Shown here: piece after piece, positions 1 to 5,573 of the stretch
Numbering within the stretch: the first letter of the stretch is position 1
Layout: every line of letters starts with the position of its first letter
Assembly: GCA_017517985.1 (NCBI GenBank)
Contig: JAFWWX010000350.1
Coordinates: 1-5,602 of the forward strand
Length of the DNA stretch: 5,602 nt
From: Clostridia bacterium
GTDB taxonomy: Bacteria; Bacillota_A; Clostridia; Oscillospirales; CAG-382
Direction: 5' to 3'
Translations under genes and position numbers: made by a program
Notes under the pieces: generated by a model
Databases searched by the model: none
The model's input: only the letters and a program-made list of their open reading frames with translations
What the model was told of the DNA's origin: nothing

Positions 1-1
1 A

Positions 2-529
2 ATAGTAAGAAGAATTGATGACCTTGGCAGAGTTGTTATCCCCAAGGAAATAAGAAGAACTATGAGAATCCGCGAGGGCGACCCGCTTGAAATATTCACA
101 GACAGAGACGGAGAAGTAATATTTAAAAAATACTCCCCTATTGGTGAACTGTCAGGCTTTGCGGGTCAGTATGCGGAAACATTATACCGCACCTGTAATT
201 ATCCCATCCTTATCTGTGACAGAGATGCTGTTGTTGCTTTTGCCGGTCTTTCAAAAAAAGAATGTGCTGACAAGAAGCTGTCATCTGATATGGAAAATGT
301 TATGGAAAACCGCAGTTTGTATGTCCGAGAGAGAAACAGCAAGAATCTCTTTGCTCTTGACGGCAACGAAAAAATAATTGTATCCTGCGCAATGCCGGTG
401 ATTTCAGAGGGTGATATAATAGGTATTGTTATGTCGGTTATACCTGACGATCAGGATTCGTACCCCGGTGATGTGGAAACAAAGCTCATTCAAACAGCAG
501 CCGTTTTCCTCGGAAAGCAGATGGAATAA
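2..529 (+). CDS. spoVT: Stage V sporulation protein T (SpoVT), AbrB-type transcriptional regulator, 5' end cut by window edge
   Basis: The frame is open from base 2, giving 175 residues before the TAA. Bacillus subtilis SpoVT has 178, so only about five N-terminal residues (including the start codon) are missing; the internal ATG at 62 is not the real start. Residues 1-45 hold the swapped-hairpin AbrB/MazE DNA-binding domain, with the near-invariant stretches IVRRIDDLGRVVIPKEIRR and REGDPLEIF. Residues from about 55 to the end form the GAF-like sensory domain, with YPILICDRD, LSKKE and the closing TAAVFLGKQME, which matches the family C-terminus. In Bacillus, SpoVT acts in the forespore and tunes sigma-G-dependent genes; clostridial homologues also affect sporulation. 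It is usually a stand-alone gene, and here it is closed by its own hairpin. Its promoter lies outside the window. Identification is secure; the ligand of the GAF domain is unknown. Confidence 0.95.
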   Translation: MVRRIDDLGRVVIPKEIRRTMRIREGDPLEIFTDRDGEVIFKKYSPIGELSGFAGQYAETLYRTCNYPILICDRDAVVAFAGLSKKECADKKLSSDMENVMENRSLYVRERNSKNLFALDGNEKIIVSCAMPVISEGDIIGIVMSVIPDDQDSYPGDVETKLIQTAAVFLGKQME

Positions 530-551
530 TAAAATTCATTCAAAGAATATT

Positions 552-590
552 ATGCACCCCGAATGCACACGTCTTTCAGGGTGCATTTTG
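552..590 (+). terminator. Probable intrinsic terminator of spoVT
   Basis: ATGCACCC (552-559) pairs perfectly with GGGTGCAT (579-586), followed by TTTTGTATTTG. The stem is 8 bp, with a long 19-nt loop and an interrupted T tract, so termination may be moderate. A second ATGCAC at 563-568 competes for the same 3' arm. Confidence 0.6.
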
Positions 591-753
591 TATTTGCAAA
601 TATTGGTGCATCCAATCTATTCCTTTCAGAAACACCATTTTCGAAATATATGAAACATATTATTAAGAGGCTTTTTGATTTATTACATAAATATTTTTGA
701 GTGCGATTTTCTTTTTTAACACAAATTTGTTACAAAATCCCATATACATATCG

Positions 754-783
754 TTGTATTTTTGTTAAAATTAATGATATATA
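754..783 (+). promoter_or_regulatory. Probable sigma-A promoter of the family-1 solute-binding protein gene
   Basis: TTGTAT (754-759) is followed by an 18-bp spacer and TATATA (778-783), preceded directly by TGA as an extended -10. The expected transcript start near 790 gives a leader of about 55 nt. The -35 is weak, but the TGATATA core is the same as in the three better promoters of this window. Confidence 0.45.
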
Positions 784-845
784 CATATGGCATATAAAAA
801 CTGTTGCCGTAGAAAATTTGATTTTAAATCTAAAAGGAGATTACT

Positions 846-2291
846 ATGTTTAAAAGACTATTGCTGTTATCGGGAATTCTGACAACAGTTATTTTGTCGC
901 TTGCTATGACATCCTGTCTTAAAAACAAGACTAACAACACCGAGAATCCAAACGGAGCCCCCTTGCTCAAAGATGGAATTGGCTTTAATGTTCCCAAGGG
1001 TGTTTGCGATGGAGAAGAAATCTCCATATATCTTGCGATGCCCTCTTATGCAAAATCATATATCGCCGAAGAAGAAACCGGAGACGATTTGAATGATGCT
1101 GTATACAAAAGAAATGCCCTTGTGGAGGAGCATACCGGAGCAAAACTGAAATTTGGTCTCACAACAGGAACCGGACGCGGTTTTGAACAGGAAGCAGAAG
1201 CTACAAAAATCAGAACCCTCATTCAGTCCGGAGACGACACCTACGACGCATTTATCCATGCTCAAAGAACAGATTTGTTCACCTCCTTTATGGATGGATT
1301 GTTTGTTGACTGGTACGAACTTCCCTATGTAAATCTTAAGAATCCGTGGTGGTATTCAAATGTGTTGAGAGACACAAGCTACGGCGGCAAGCTTTTCGCA
1401 ATGACCGGTGATTACAACCTTAATTCCTTTGCACAAATCGAATGTCTGCTATTCAATAAAACAATTTGCGATGAAATCGGACTGGAATATCCCTATCAGC
1501 TGGTGCTTGACGGAGAATGGACACACGACAAATTTGTAGAATACATAAAAGCCGGAACAAAGGATGTTAACGGTGACGGAAAAATTGAATACTCTTCTGA
1601 CAGAATGGGCTTTACCGGCTATATGTACGAACAGATTCCCGCACTTTTCGTAGGCTACGGCGGTGACTGCATTACAAAAGACGAACGCAATCTTCCTGTT
1701 CTTGTTGTAGACAGTGTACACAACTATGATGTGCTTGACAAAATGCTCGAGGTATTTGACATTAGTGGAAGTAAATATTTTCAGATAAGCGATGGCGGCC
1801 CCATAAACCACGATTTATTCAACGAGGGCAAAGTTCTCTTTAACGACAGCTTCATCAGCAATGTTCCCTCTACCAGAGGACTTGAAAATATTGATATAGG
1901 CTTTATCCCCTATCCGAAGTTTGATGATTCCCAGGAACAATATTATTCAAGAACAGCAAATCTTTCGGGATTTACTTATATTACTGTTACAAATAAGAAT
2001 CTTGAAGCAACAGGAGCCGTTCTTGAAACTATGGCATATTACTCAGGCGATACTATGCTGAAAAAATATTTTGACATTGTTCTTTCTCTGAAGTCAACAA
2101 GAGATATTGAATCAGAAAAAATGATTCCGATTATCAGAAATTCCTCCAGATTTGAAGATATTATGATTCCTTTTGACGGCATCCAGATCGTAACCGCCGG
2201 TGTAGGCAATACGCTTTCCTCAACTGTTGCCGCATACAATGACATCTGGGAATCCACTGTTGAAGACCTCGTGGAATTTTACGAAGAATAA
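846..2291 (+). CDS. Extracellular solute-binding lipoprotein, ABC family 1-like (probable carbohydrate-binding)
   Basis: A 481-residue secreted binding protein. Residues 1-23 are a lipoprotein signal peptide: basic MFKR, a hydrophobic core, then MTSC with Cys24 as the lipidated residue. The start is fixed by AAAGGAG at 833-839, seven bases before the ATG. The two-lobed family-1 fold is suggested by GGKLFAMTGD (180-189), LLFNK (around 201-205), the GEWT segment (223-226) and the calcium-loop-like DVNGDGKIEY (240-249), an order typical of clostridial sugar-type binding proteins. That loop has acidic or polar residues at D240, N242, D244 and E248, but Ser at the usual twelfth position. The mature protein should sit on the outer face of the membrane and hand its ligand to an ABC importer. 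No permease or ATPase gene is adjacent, so it is an orphan. The ligand cannot be read from sequence; an oligosaccharide is a family-based guess. A strong terminator follows. Confidence 0.85.
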   Translation: MFKRLLLLSGILTTVILSLAMTSCLKNKTNNTENPNGAPLLKDGIGFNVPKGVCDGEEISIYLAMPSYAKSYIAEEETGDDLNDAVYKRNALVEEHTGAKLKFGLTTGTGRGFEQEAEATKIRTLIQSGDDTYDAFIHAQRTDLFTSFMDGLFVDWYELPYVNLKNPWWYSNVLRDTSYGGKLFAMTGDYNLNSFAQIECLLFNKTICDEIGLEYPYQLVLDGEWTHDKFVEYIKAGTKDVNGDGKIEYSSDRMGFTGYMYEQIPALFVGYGGDCITKDERNLPVLVVDSVHNYDVLDKMLEVFDISGSKYFQISDGGPINHDLFNEGKVLFNDSFISNVPSTRGLENIDIGFIPYPKFDDSQEQYYSRTANLSGFTYITVTNKNLEATGAVLETMAYYSGDTMLKKYFDIVLSLKSTRDIESEKMIPIIRNSSRFEDIMIPFDGIQIVTAGVGNTLSSTVAAYNDIWESTVEDLVEFYEE

Positions 2292-2302
2292 ATTGCAAAA
2301 CT

Positions 2303-2345
2303 TGGGATTCTTCACGTTACTGTGATGAATCCCATTTTATTTATT
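2303..2345 (+). terminator. Strong intrinsic terminator after the family-1 binding protein gene
   Basis: TGGGATTCTTCAC (2303-2315) pairs with GTGATGAATCCCA (2322-2334): 12 pairs with one internal T-T mismatch and a 6-nt loop, followed by TTTTATTTATT. It separates this gene from the acetyltransferase gene. Confidence 0.88.
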
Positions 2346-2390
2346 CCGGAGAAAGACGGTTATTCCCTTCAGGTATTTTATTTTTTCTAA

Positions 2391-2427
2391 TTGCCCGCAA
2401 ATAGCAAAAAGTATTTTTTGCTTGCAA
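2391..2427. other. Inverted repeat overlapping the -35 of the acetyltransferase promoter
   Basis: AGCAAAAA (2403-2410) and TTTTTGCT (2415-2422) form a perfect 8-bp arm pair around GTAT, with a possible outer TTGC (2391-2394)/GCAA (2424-2427) pair. The right arm runs into the -35 element. It could be an operator or part of a weak upstream terminator; no T tract follows, and no binding protein can be named. Confidence 0.35.
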
Positions 2428-2450
2428 TTCTCGTAAAATTATGATATACT
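2422..2450 (+). promoter_or_regulatory. Sigma-A promoter with extended -10 for the GNAT gene
   Basis: TTGCAA (2422-2427), exactly 17 bp, then TATACT (2445-2450), preceded directly by TGA. The predicted transcript start near 2457 gives a leader of about 28 nt. GGAGG at 2475-2479 lies five bases before the ATG at 2485. Confidence 0.78.
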
Positions 2451-2484
2451 TACAAATAGTTTTTACAGAAAAACGGAGGCGTAT

Positions 2485-3099
2485 ATGTTCTTCAGAAAAA
2501 ATACAGAAAAAAACCAAAGCCTCGGCGAAAAAATACGCGAATGCTTTAAAAATCCGCCGGTGCTTGAGAGCGAAAGACTGATATACAAGAAGATTGTACC
2601 GGAAAATGCACAGGAAATGTACGAATATTCTAAACTTGAGGATGTAACGCGGTATCTTCTCTGGAGTCCACATATAAAACTGTCACAAACAGAAAAATAT
2701 ATAAAACTTCTGCAGAGAAAATATGACGAGGGTGCTTTCTGGGACTTTGGTCTTACATATAAAGAAAACGAAAAATTTATTGGTACCTGCGGAATCACAA
2801 GCTTTGATGATAATACGAATACAATCGAAATTGGTTATGTGCTGTCTCCGGATTTCTGGGGAAGAGGGCTTGCAGTTGAAGCGGCAAAAACCATTATGGC
2901 ATACTGCTTTGAAAATTTCGGTGCAGAAACAATCTGTGCCAAGTTTATGGATGGCAACAACGGCTCTATGCGTGTAATGTCAAAGCTCGGAATGACCCTT
3001 GAGGGCATTTACCACCGTTCTATGTATGTTAAAGGTGACTACAAGACCATACATGTTTACGAAATAAAAAAGGAAAAATTTTTTGAACTCAATCCATAA
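2485..3099 (+). CDS. GNAT family N-acetyltransferase, RimJ/RimL type (Acetyltransf_3)
   Basis: A 204-residue cytosolic enzyme expected to move an acetyl group from acetyl-CoA to an amine, such as a protein N-terminus or a small molecule. The RimJ/RimL-type opening LESERLIYKKI begins at residue 27 and is followed by the ENAQEMYEY helix. The pyrophosphate-binding loop of motif A is WGRGLA (125-130), after the strand IEIGYVLSPDF. The later NNGSMRVMSKLGM (158-170) is the conserved Asn-x-x-Ser helix and SKLGF-like turn of this subfamily. The first 26 residues (FFRKNTEKNQSLG onward) are a charged extension before the usual domain start. The ATG has GGAGG five bases upstream. The gene has its own promoter and is flanked by unrelated binding-protein genes, so context does not reveal its substrate. 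Ribosomal protein acetylation cannot be told apart from other acceptors by sequence. Confidence 0.88.
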   Translation: MFFRKNTEKNQSLGEKIRECFKNPPVLESERLIYKKIVPENAQEMYEYSKLEDVTRYLLWSPHIKLSQTEKYIKLLQRKYDEGAFWDFGLTYKENEKFIGTCGITSFDDNTNTIEIGYVLSPDFWGRGLAVEAAKTIMAYCFENFGAETICAKFMDGNNGSMRVMSKLGMTLEGIYHRSMYVKGDYKTIHVYEIKKEKFFELNP

Positions 3100-3217
3100 T
3101 TAAAAAGGTTTTGAGATGTTAATGCTGCTTACGCTAGGCACCTGTTGTGCAACAATAACAAATACAGTTGCTGTTTTTTGTGCAAACAACAAAAATTTCA
3201 AATCTAACAAAAAGCAA

Positions 3218-3246
3218 TTGATTTTATAACAAATTGGTGATATAAT
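3218..3246 (+). promoter_or_regulatory. Strong sigma-A promoter of the oppA-like gene
   Basis: TTGATT (3218-3223), a 17-bp spacer and a perfect TATAAT (3241-3246), preceded by TGA. The transcript should start near 3253, about 60 nt before the chosen start codon. The leader holds a small hairpin, TGGGCA (3263-3268) with TGCCTA (3274-3279). No convincing terminator for the upstream gene is seen in 3100-3217. Confidence 0.8.
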
Positions 3247-3297
3247 TATTAATAGTTTATTGTGGGCAAAAAATGCCTATCGCTTTTATTACCATTC

Positions 3298-3303
3298 AGG
3301 AGG
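3298..3303 (+). promoter_or_regulatory. Ribosome binding site that fixes the oppA-like start at 3312
   Basis: AGGAGG lies eight bases before the ATG at 3312. An in-frame ATG at 3273 has no comparable site and would put thirteen non-signal residues before the basic MKLKR n-region of the signal peptide. The 3312 start is therefore preferred. Confidence 0.85.
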
Positions 3304-3311
3304 AAAATAAA

Positions 3312-4193
3312 ATGAAACTCAAGAGATTTTTTGCATTACTTCTTTGTGCACTTATGATTACCGGCGTGTTTGTTTCCTGCAGCGACGGCGGAAAAAACGA
3401 AGATGATAAGGGTGCAATAATTGATATGTACTTCGGTAAGAGACCTTCCGATTTTGACCCGACAGTATTTGCAACGAACTCTGATAAGTACCAGATTACT
3501 TCACTGATTTACGAGGGGCTTGTGGGTATCGACAAGAACGGTAAGGTAACAAAGCTTGGTGCTTCAAGCTGGGAATATGAAATCGACGAACGTGAAGACG
3601 CACTTCGGCTGACAATCAAGCTTGCAGACAAAAAATGGTCAGACGGTATTGCAGTTCGTGCGGATGACTATGTTTATGCATGGCGAAAGATACTTGCTCC
3701 CGCAAACGATAACCCTGCAGCCGCACTTCTTTACCCTATAAAGAATGCAAAAAAAGTTAAGTCCGGCGAGGTTACCTCTGATATTGGCGTAAGAGCGGTA
3801 AACGACTCAACTCTGGAAATTTTCTTTGAAGACAAGGCTGCAGATATTGACTACTTTATAAGATGTCTTGCAAGTCCGATGCTTGTTCCGCTTCGCGAGG
3901 ACAAGGCTGACAAAGAAAACTGGTCAAATCAGCTCAACTATCTTGTTACAAATGGTCCTTTTGCAATCAAGTCAATGTCCGACGACAGAATTATGCTTGA
4001 GCGCTCAGTTCATTATAACGGTCTTCGCGCTGACCAAGATCAGGACAAATATGTCAAGCCTTACAGAATAAATATGTATTTTGTAGACGACCAGAAAGCA
4101 ATTGATATGTTCAACAGCGATAATATTGCGGAAAAATATTATTTTGTTGGCGAGTTTCCAAGGATACTTACAATAAAAACAAAGCTTCCATAA
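3312..4193 (+). CDS. N-terminal fragment of the OppA-like lipoprotein (ends in an off-frame tail)
   Basis: As read, this gives 293 residues, of which 1-282 are genuine and the last 11 (PRILTIKTKLP) are out of frame. Residues 1-22 are a lipoprotein signal peptide: MKLKRFF, a hydrophobic core, then VSC with Cys23 lipidated. The first lobe of the family-5 fold follows: FDPTVF, then LIYEGLVGIDKNGKV, ASSWEYEID (W87), and the signature region LRLTIKLADKKWSDG (W109-G112) with RADDYVYAWRKIL after it. NGPF at 214-217 is the classic motif before the hinge strands. A truncated product would lack the second half of the ligand-binding domain and probably would not bind peptide. Confidence 0.75.
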   Translation: MKLKRFFALLLCALMITGVFVSCSDGGKNEDDKGAIIDMYFGKRPSDFDPTVFATNSDKYQITSLIYEGLVGIDKNGKVTKLGASSWEYEIDEREDALRLTIKLADKKWSDGIAVRADDYVYAWRKILAPANDNPAAALLYPIKNAKKVKSGEVTSDIGVRAVNDSTLEIFFEDKAADIDYFIRCLASPMLVPLREDKADKENWSNQLNYLVTNGPFAIKSMSDDRIMLERSVHYNGLRADQDQDKYVKPYRINMYFVDDQKAIDMFNSDNIAEKYYFVGEFPRILTIKTKLP

Positions 4194-5011
4194 AAACTAA
4201 CAGCGATCTTACAACATACACATATTATTTCAACACAACCAACAATCTTCTTTCATCTGTAGAAACTAGAAAAGCACTTTCTGCTGCTCTTGACAGAAAT
4301 GAAATTGCAAAAATAAGAGGAAACGGTGCTGAGCCTGCTACAGGTCTTGTGCCTACAGGTGTTAAATACTCCGGAACAAAGGATGACTTTAGAGCAAAAG
4401 CAGGAAATGTTCTCTCCTATAGTGGCGCTAAAGTTGAAAGTAAAGGTGCTCTTACTCTCGTTTATAACAAGGACAGAGGATACGAAAAGGAAATTGCAGA
4501 GTACGCAAAGAAAAAATGGGATGCTCTCGGATTTAAAATCACACTCAAGGGTGTTGCTGATGTTGAAATTGACGACATTATAAAGAGTGGCGAATTTGAT
4601 GTAATCGGTGCAGATATTGTATCTCTCACAGACGATGCCTTCGGATTTGTTGTTCCCTTTGCTGTTGAGTTCTCCGGAACATATGTAGATGTAAGAAACC
4701 CTGATGTATTCTACAACCCCCACTTCACAGGCTACAACAACAATACCTACAACAAGAAAATTGCAGAGATTGTAGGACTCACCGAAAAGACCTCGAAGAG
4801 CAGAGCATCACTTCTTGTTGAAGCAGAAAAATTGCTTATGGCTGATGCACCCGTAGCCCCCCTGTTCTTTGAAAAGGCAAACTATATGGCAGCAAAAGAG
4901 CTCTCAAAGTTCACTGTTGACTACAGAGGAGCAAAGAACTTTACAGACGCAAACCTCAAGGACTACCTTGAAGTAAACGATGCAAAAAAACTTGCCAGCG
5001 AAGCTAACTAA
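4157..5011 (+). CDS. C-terminal fragment of the OppA-like lipoprotein (-1 frame, no start of its own)
   Basis: From 4157 this frame gives 284 residues. TYTYYFNTTN is followed by the family-5 hallmark VETRKALSAALDRNEIA, then the second-lobe strand LVYNKDRGYEKEIAEYAKK, GFKITLKGV, and the closing LLMADAPVAPLFFEKANYM, which is typical of the C-terminus of peptide-binding proteins. A GTG at 4349 could be called as a start, but it has no ribosome binding site and would drop the conserved RKALSAALDR helix, so independent translation is unlikely. The TAA at 5009-5011 is followed by a strong terminator 40 bases on. Confidence 0.7.
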   Translation, partial: SKDTYNKNKASIKTNSDLTTYTYYFNTTNNLLSSVETRKALSAALDRNEIAKIRGNGAEPATGLVPTGVKYSGTKDDFRAKAGNVLSYSGAKVESKGALTLVYNKDRGYEKEIAEYAKKKWDALGFKITLKGVADVEIDDIIKSGEFDVIGADIVSLTDDAFGFVVPFAVEFSGTYVDVRNPDVFYNPHFTGYNNNTYNKKIAEIVGLTEKTSKSRASLLVEAEKLLMADAPVAPLFFEKANYMAAKELSKFTVDYRGAKNFTDANLKDYLEVNDAKKLASEAN

Positions 5012-5050
5012 TGCTGACTGAAAAAGCAGTGTAAAACAAATTACGAAATT

Positions 5051-5086
5051 ACCGACATCGCAAACTCTGCGGTGTCGGTTTTCTTT
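5051..5086 (+). terminator. Strong intrinsic terminator of the oppA-like gene
   Basis: ACCGACATCGCA (5051-5062) pairs with TGCGGTGTCGGT (5068-5079) over 12 positions with one T-G wobble and a 5-nt AACTC loop, followed by a run reading TTTTCTTT. Confidence 0.93.
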
Positions 5087-5189
5087 GATGTTTTTCTATT
5101 ACAATCGCTATATTTATTATATGGTAACAGCCTGCGCCGTCACATAAACCTATGTACTCCTCTGACGACAAAATTCCTCTGAAAAAGCA
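5087..5189. other. Short spacer upstream of the tRNA-like region; no gene seen
   Basis: No coding signal is visible. It contains an ACATA-AACC-TATGT inverted repeat (5142-5155) and two direct copies of TCCTCTGA (5158-5165 and 5175-5182), 17 bp apart, just before the -35 element of the next promoter. Both may be chance. Confidence 0.4.
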
Positions 5190-5218
5190 TTGACAAATCA
5201 GACATTGTTTGATATAAT
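5190..5218 (+). promoter_or_regulatory. Perfect-consensus sigma-A promoter driving the tRNA-Ser-like region
   Basis: TTGACA (5190-5195), exactly 17 bp, TATAAT (5213-5218), with TGA directly before the -10. It is the strongest promoter in the window and typical of stable RNA genes. The predicted start near 5225 precedes a hairpin AAAAAGG (5227-5233)/CCTTTTT (5238-5244), and the tRNA-like part begins about 30 nt downstream. It is probably the original promoter of a tRNA-Ser gene. Confidence 0.9.
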
Positions 5219-5255
5219 ATATCGGTAAAAAGGTTTCCCTTTTTTCAACATATCC

Positions 5256-5297
5256 GGAGTGGTATCGAAGTGGTCATAACGGACATGACTCGAAATG
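5256..5297 (+). pseudogene. 5' half of tRNA-Ser(CGA), copy 1, interrupted after the anticodon loop
   Basis: The 42 bases have an acceptor 5' strand GGAGTGG, the TATCGAAG...GGTCATAACGG D-arm region typical of clostridial tRNA-Ser, and a CTCGAAA anticodon loop with CGA as the anticodon. Resemblance stops right after CTCGAAATG: the following bases do not pair with the 5' anticodon stem, and there is no variable arm, no TTCGAAT T-loop and no matching acceptor 3' strand before the window ends. It therefore cannot be a working tRNA as it stands. It lies directly downstream of the consensus promoter, which suggests it is the host-side remnant of the original gene. Confidence 0.75.
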
Positions 5298-5305
5298 AAA
5301 TAAGA

Positions 5306-5331
5306 CTTTTAGAAATATCCTCTTCAAAAAG
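5306..5331 (+). repeat. Inverted repeat in the variable part of unit 1
   Basis: CTTTTAGAA (5306-5314) and TTCAAAAAG (5323-5331) pair at eight of nine positions around an 8-nt loop. It sits just after the tRNA half, at a position comparable to the inverted repeat of unit 2, but with a different sequence. Confidence 0.4.
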
Positions 5332-5391
5332 TGCTTGAAATCCGCTGTATAGCTTGATTTTTTGAAAAACTGAATATTTACGATTTTAGCA

Positions 5392-5420
5392 GTTCCCAAA
5401 GAAAGTTCCCAAAGATTTGC
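5392..5420 (+). repeat. Paired GTTCCCAAAG direct repeats, unit 1
   Basis: GTTCCCAAAG occurs at 5392-5401 and 5405-5414, a 13-bp period, followed by ATTTGC (5415-5420). Pairs of short direct repeats beside a core site are typical of arm-type binding sites of tyrosine recombinases; that role is inferred. Confidence 0.65.
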
Positions 5421-5447
5421 TTTTTTGGACAACTGTTAAACATATAT

Positions 5448-5489
5448 GGAGAAGTATCGAAGCGGTCATAACGGGGCTGACTCGAAATG
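5448..5489 (+). pseudogene. 5' half of tRNA-Ser(CGA), copy 2, interrupted at the same point
   Basis: It matches copy 1 at 36 of 42 positions and starts 192 bp downstream of it. Differences are in the acceptor strand (GGAGAAG), one D-loop base, and the base of the anticodon arm (GGGGCTGA, closer to a normal tRNA-Ser). It also breaks off after CTCGAAATG. AACATAT just before GGAG is shared with copy 1, so similarity extends upstream of the tRNA, but no good promoter of its own is present. Confidence 0.75.
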
Positions 5490-5504
5490 TAGTGAAGTTA
5501 GAGG

Positions 5505-5542
5505 AAGTCCCAACCGCTACAAACCCTGATTTTACGGGACTT
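5505..5542 (+). repeat. Inverted repeat in the variable part of unit 2
   Basis: AAGTCCC (5505-5511) and GGGACTT (5536-5542) are a perfect 7-bp pair, extendable outward through G-T wobbles toward AGAGG and TTTTCT. The right-hand ACTTTTCT could also pair, with two wobbles, with the tRNA-like acceptor strand GGAGAAGT at 5448-5455. Confidence 0.45.
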
Positions 5543-5573
5543 TTCTGAAAATTTAATATCGTTGTTTTTAGCT

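Larger units (their letters stand above)
530..845. other. AT-rich intergenic region between spoVT and the solute-binding protein gene
   Basis: This 316-base gap has no credible gene. After the spoVT terminator it holds a perfect 12-bp palindrome TATTTGCAAATA (591-602), an ATTGG/CCAAT inverted repeat (602-616), a perfect 10-bp palindrome ACAAATTTGT (721-730), two direct copies of ATATACATAT (742-751 and 779-788) around the putative promoter, and a GATTT-T-AAATC palindrome (820-830) just before the ribosome binding site. Some may be operators, but in sequence this AT-rich several will be chance. Confidence 0.5.
3312..5011 (+). pseudogene. Peptide ABC transporter substrate-binding lipoprotein (SBP family 5, OppA/DppA-like), frameshifted
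   Basis: The two halves of one family-5 peptide-binding lipoprotein lie in different frames. Frame 0 is family-like up to TTT at 4155-4157 (residue 282, YYFVGEF); the matching continuation SKDTYNKNKA begins at 4157 in the -1 frame. Reading one T twice, or restoring one missing T, yields 566 residues, close to the usual 520-560 for OppA-type proteins. Such proteins capture oligopeptides outside the membrane for an OppBCDF-type importer, none of which is encoded here. Both halves keep family motifs and have no other stop, so the break is recent, an assembly or sequencing error, or (less likely) a recoding site. No strong slippery heptamer is present: the site reads GAG TTT CCA AGG. Promoter, ribosome site and terminator are all intact. 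Confidence 0.85.

Noticed and set aside
1563..1601. DVNGDGKIEY as a dockerin or EF-hand protein
   Set aside because: A single loop inside a full-length binding protein, at the place where clostridial family-1-like proteins commonly carry it. No second dockerin repeat is present.
3100..3217. Terminator after the acetyltransferase gene
   Set aside because: GCAAC/GTTGC before TGTTTTTTG gives only a 5-bp stem with a 13-nt loop, and TTTTTGT/ACAAAAA (3175-3195) is nearly all A-T with no T tract. Neither is strong enough to list.
3273..3311. Upstream in-frame ATG at 3273 as the start of the oppA-like gene
   Set aside because: It lacks a ribosome binding site and would place a non-basic stretch before the signal peptide. 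AGGAGG eight bases before the ATG at 3312 fits much better.
4146..4163. Programmed -1 ribosomal frameshift in the oppA-like gene
   Set aside because: The bases GAG TTT CCA AGG do not form a good slippery heptamer, and no strong downstream stem or upstream Shine-Dalgarno stimulator was seen. Mutation or sequence error is more likely.
4253..4723. Minus-strand 156-codon open frame
   Set aside because: It lies opposite a clearly family-like coding region, is cysteine and serine rich with no recognisable domain, and has no supporting signals. Other minus-strand frames at 1449-1811 and 2341-2798 fail for the same reason.
4349..5011. Separate 220-residue gene starting at GTG 4349
   Set aside because: It has no ribosome binding site, and family sequence continues upstream in the same frame to 4157, including the conserved RKALSAALDR helix. 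It is the second half of the frameshifted binding protein.
5298..5447. Group I intron or other intron splitting tRNA-Ser at the anticodon
   Set aside because: Downstream of each break there is no tRNA 3' half (no variable arm, no TTCGAAT loop), and a second 5' half follows instead. The 150-base interval is too short for a group I intron.
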